DNA from: an uncultured Erythrobacter sp.
GTDB lineage: Bacteria > Pseudomonadota > Alphaproteobacteria > Sphingomonadales > Sphingomonadaceae
Reading direction: 5' to 3'
Length of the DNA: 50,744 bases
Assembly: GCA_913061345.1 (NCBI GenBank)
Contig: CAJXTZ010000006.1
Location: forward strand, 1 to 50,744
Shown: piece by piece, positions 49,525 to 50,744 of the stretch
How positions within the stretch are numbered: position 1 is the first letter of the stretch
Layout of the letters: every line of letters begins with the position of its first letter
Translations under genes and position numbers: made by a program
The notes under the pieces: model-generated
What the model was told of the DNA's origin: nothing
Databases searched by the model: none
The model's input: the letters and a program-made list of their open reading frames with translations, nothing else

Positions 49525-50698
49525 ATGGTGTTGCGGGCCTTCGAACGCGATAACTGGCGGCTGCGTTTTCATCCCGATGTGCGTTCTTCCAAGTTCCATG
49601 TGTTCGGCGGCAAGTATGATGGCGGCGCGCGGGTTGGTGTGTTGTTCTACGACCGCGATGCGAAGCTGCAATTGCGCTGCCGGGGTCGTGGCTGGATCGA
49701 AAGCAACACGTCGCTGGTCTATGCCGCATGGAATCGACGTGTGTCGCGCCGCAACGATGATTTAACCTCGGATGCCTACTACGCGGGCATGCGCTTTTTC
49801 GCCGGACTAACCAAAGCTTTGCGTCGTAACCCCCCTTCCTTACGCAAGGAAAGGACGAAAGCGATCGATACTGGCCCATACGCCAACGTGCCCATTTACG
49901 AGCTGGTTCGCGAAGTGGAAAGCATGGCGAAGGTTGGTTTCTGGCGCCTAGATGCGACGACAGGGACGGTTTTCTGGTCGCCCGAGGTCTTCGCCATTCA
50001 CGAAATGCCGGTCTGCGACGAGGTTGACGTGGAAGAAGCTATGAGTTTCTATCCAGGCGAGAATCTTGAAAAGATGAAGCGCGCCATCAAGCGCGCGCTG
50101 TCACACGCTGAACCCTACGAGCTGGAACTGGATTTCCTCTCGGCACAAGGGACCAGAAAGCGGGTAAGAGCACATGGGAAGCCGCAAGGCGAAGCGGGCA
50201 AGGTTCGTGCGTTGTTGGGTGTCTTCCAGGATATTACGGAGGCATACCAACTGGAATGCAGGATGCGCGATCAGGCCTGTTCCGACCCGCTGACCAGCCT
50301 TGCAAACCGACGTTATCTAGTAGACTATTTCGAGAGGGGCGGCTTTGCCGACGCGGCGCGAACGAAACCCTTCGCCTGTGCGATCATCGATCTCGATCAT
50401 TTCAAGCGGATCAACGACACCCATGGTCATCACGCTGGCGATCAGGTGTTGTGCGCCATGGCAAAGCGTCTGCAGGCTGATTGGCTTGGCGAAAGCTTCG
50501 CCGCAAGGTTGGGGGGTGATGAATTGCTGCTGCTGCTGGAAGACCGCGAGTTGCTTACGCACCTGACCCGTACGATCCAGCGCCTGCTAAAGGAGTTCTC
50601 GATCCCCGTGCAGACGCAGCGCGGGGAGTTGCCCGTTTCTGCTACACTCGGGATCGCGTGGTTCGACAAGGGCGGGCTCGATCTGGACGTGGTATTAC
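49525..50698 (+). CDS. PAS-GGDEF signalling protein with PNPOx-like N-terminus, partial
   Basis: The frame is open from 49411 to the contig end, with no stop, so the C-terminus is missing. The first ~90 codons (VMVLRAFERDNWRLRF, VGVLFYDRDAKLQLRCRGRG) resemble the FMN-binding half of a pyridoxamine-phosphate-oxidase-like protein. A PAS region follows (MAKVGFWRLDATTGTVFWSP, about 49924-50250), then a GGDEF domain from ~50275 with FACAIIDLDHFKRINDTHGH and RLGGDELLLLL. The last residue of the motif is Leu rather than Phe, and no RxxD inhibitory site is seen. Probably a cyclic-di-GMP synthase. ATG 49525 is the first in-frame ATG, but it has no binding site; the similarity begins earlier, so the start is uncertain. 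Confidence 0.65.
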
Positions 50699-50744
50699 CT
50701 GTCTCTTATACACATCTCCGAGCCCACGAGACTAGGCATGATCT
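50699..50744 (+). other. Illumina Nextera adapter and index (contamination)
   Basis: CTGTCTCTTATACACATCT at 50699-50717 is the Tn5 mosaic end, CCGAGCCCACGAGAC at 50718-50732 the rest of the read-2 Nextera adapter. TAGGCATG at 50733-50740 reads as an 8-base index, and ATCT begins the flow-cell primer. These are sequencing reagents, not bacterial DNA; translated, they append VSYTHLRAHET to the GGDEF protein. Confidence 0.97.

Overview
The window is a 50.7 kb piece of a GC-rich alphaproteobacterial chromosome, most probably from the Erythrobacteraceae (Sphingomonadales). The signs are a class I lysyl-tRNA synthetase, an ATP synthase operon of the atpHAGDC type kept apart from the Fo genes, the rpmF-plsX-fabH-ihfA-merR block, a CpaF N-terminus of sphingomonad type, and a LOV-HWE histidine kinase resembling those known from Erythrobacter litoralis. 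The family assignment is an inference from gene content. Genes are densely packed: no gene-free stretch exceeds 300 bases, and I saw no tRNA, rRNA, CRISPR array, insertion sequence or prophage. The last 46 bases are not bacterial: they read as an Illumina Nextera adapter with an index, so the true contig ends near 50698.

Layout. 1-425: start of a Flp-pilus secretion ATPase (cpaF). 536-11733: an envelope-glycan locus. It holds a GT4 glycosyltransferase, a divergent pair (LPG-synthase-TM-like membrane protein and SAM methyltransferase), a tightly overlapping four-gene operon (GT2 polyprenyl-phosphate-type glycosyltransferase, GT-C membrane glycosyltransferase, polysaccharide pyruvyl transferase, asparagine-synthase-like enzyme without its glutaminase cysteine), an EamA transporter and a second GT-C enzyme. 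11790-12874: an HNH nuclease and a lipoprotein-type methyltransferase. 12929-18111: the F1-ATPase operon atpH-A-G-(lipoprotein)-D-C, with an extra lipoprotein gene between atpG and atpD. 18292-19881: a secreted, membrane-anchored trypsin-like protease.

19962-27913 is rich in DNA repair and light sensing: Ada, an Fe-S photolyase/cryptochrome, a metallopeptidase-TPR protein, a LOV histidine kinase and PriA. 27967-34321: a Tat-type DUF4197 lipoprotein, cobT with a DUF2939 partner, cysS and an aldehyde dehydrogenase. 34349-36935: two small conserved unknowns, an S24/LexA-like regulator with a repeat-rich upstream region, a small membrane protein, a metallo-beta-lactamase hydrolase and a probably frameshifted small membrane gene. 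37133-40176: rpmF-plsX-fabH, then ihfA and a MerR regulator (fatty acid and phospholipid initiation plus nucleoid protein). 40226-43506: SixA-like phosphatase and a DinG-type helicase in overlap. 43715-49231: a Thr/Pro-repeat membrane protein, MscS channel, lysK, a prolyl 4-hydroxylase-like oxygenase and an Arg-rich RcnB-type periplasmic protein. 49525-50698: an unfinished signalling protein in which a pyridoxamine-phosphate-oxidase-like segment runs in frame into PAS and GGDEL domains.

The most promising uncharacterised system is the glycan locus. I infer that the GT2 enzyme charges a lipid carrier, the GT-C enzymes use it on the periplasmic face, and the pyruvyl transferase, amide-forming enzyme and methyltransferase decorate the sugar. 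No substrate can be read from the sequence.
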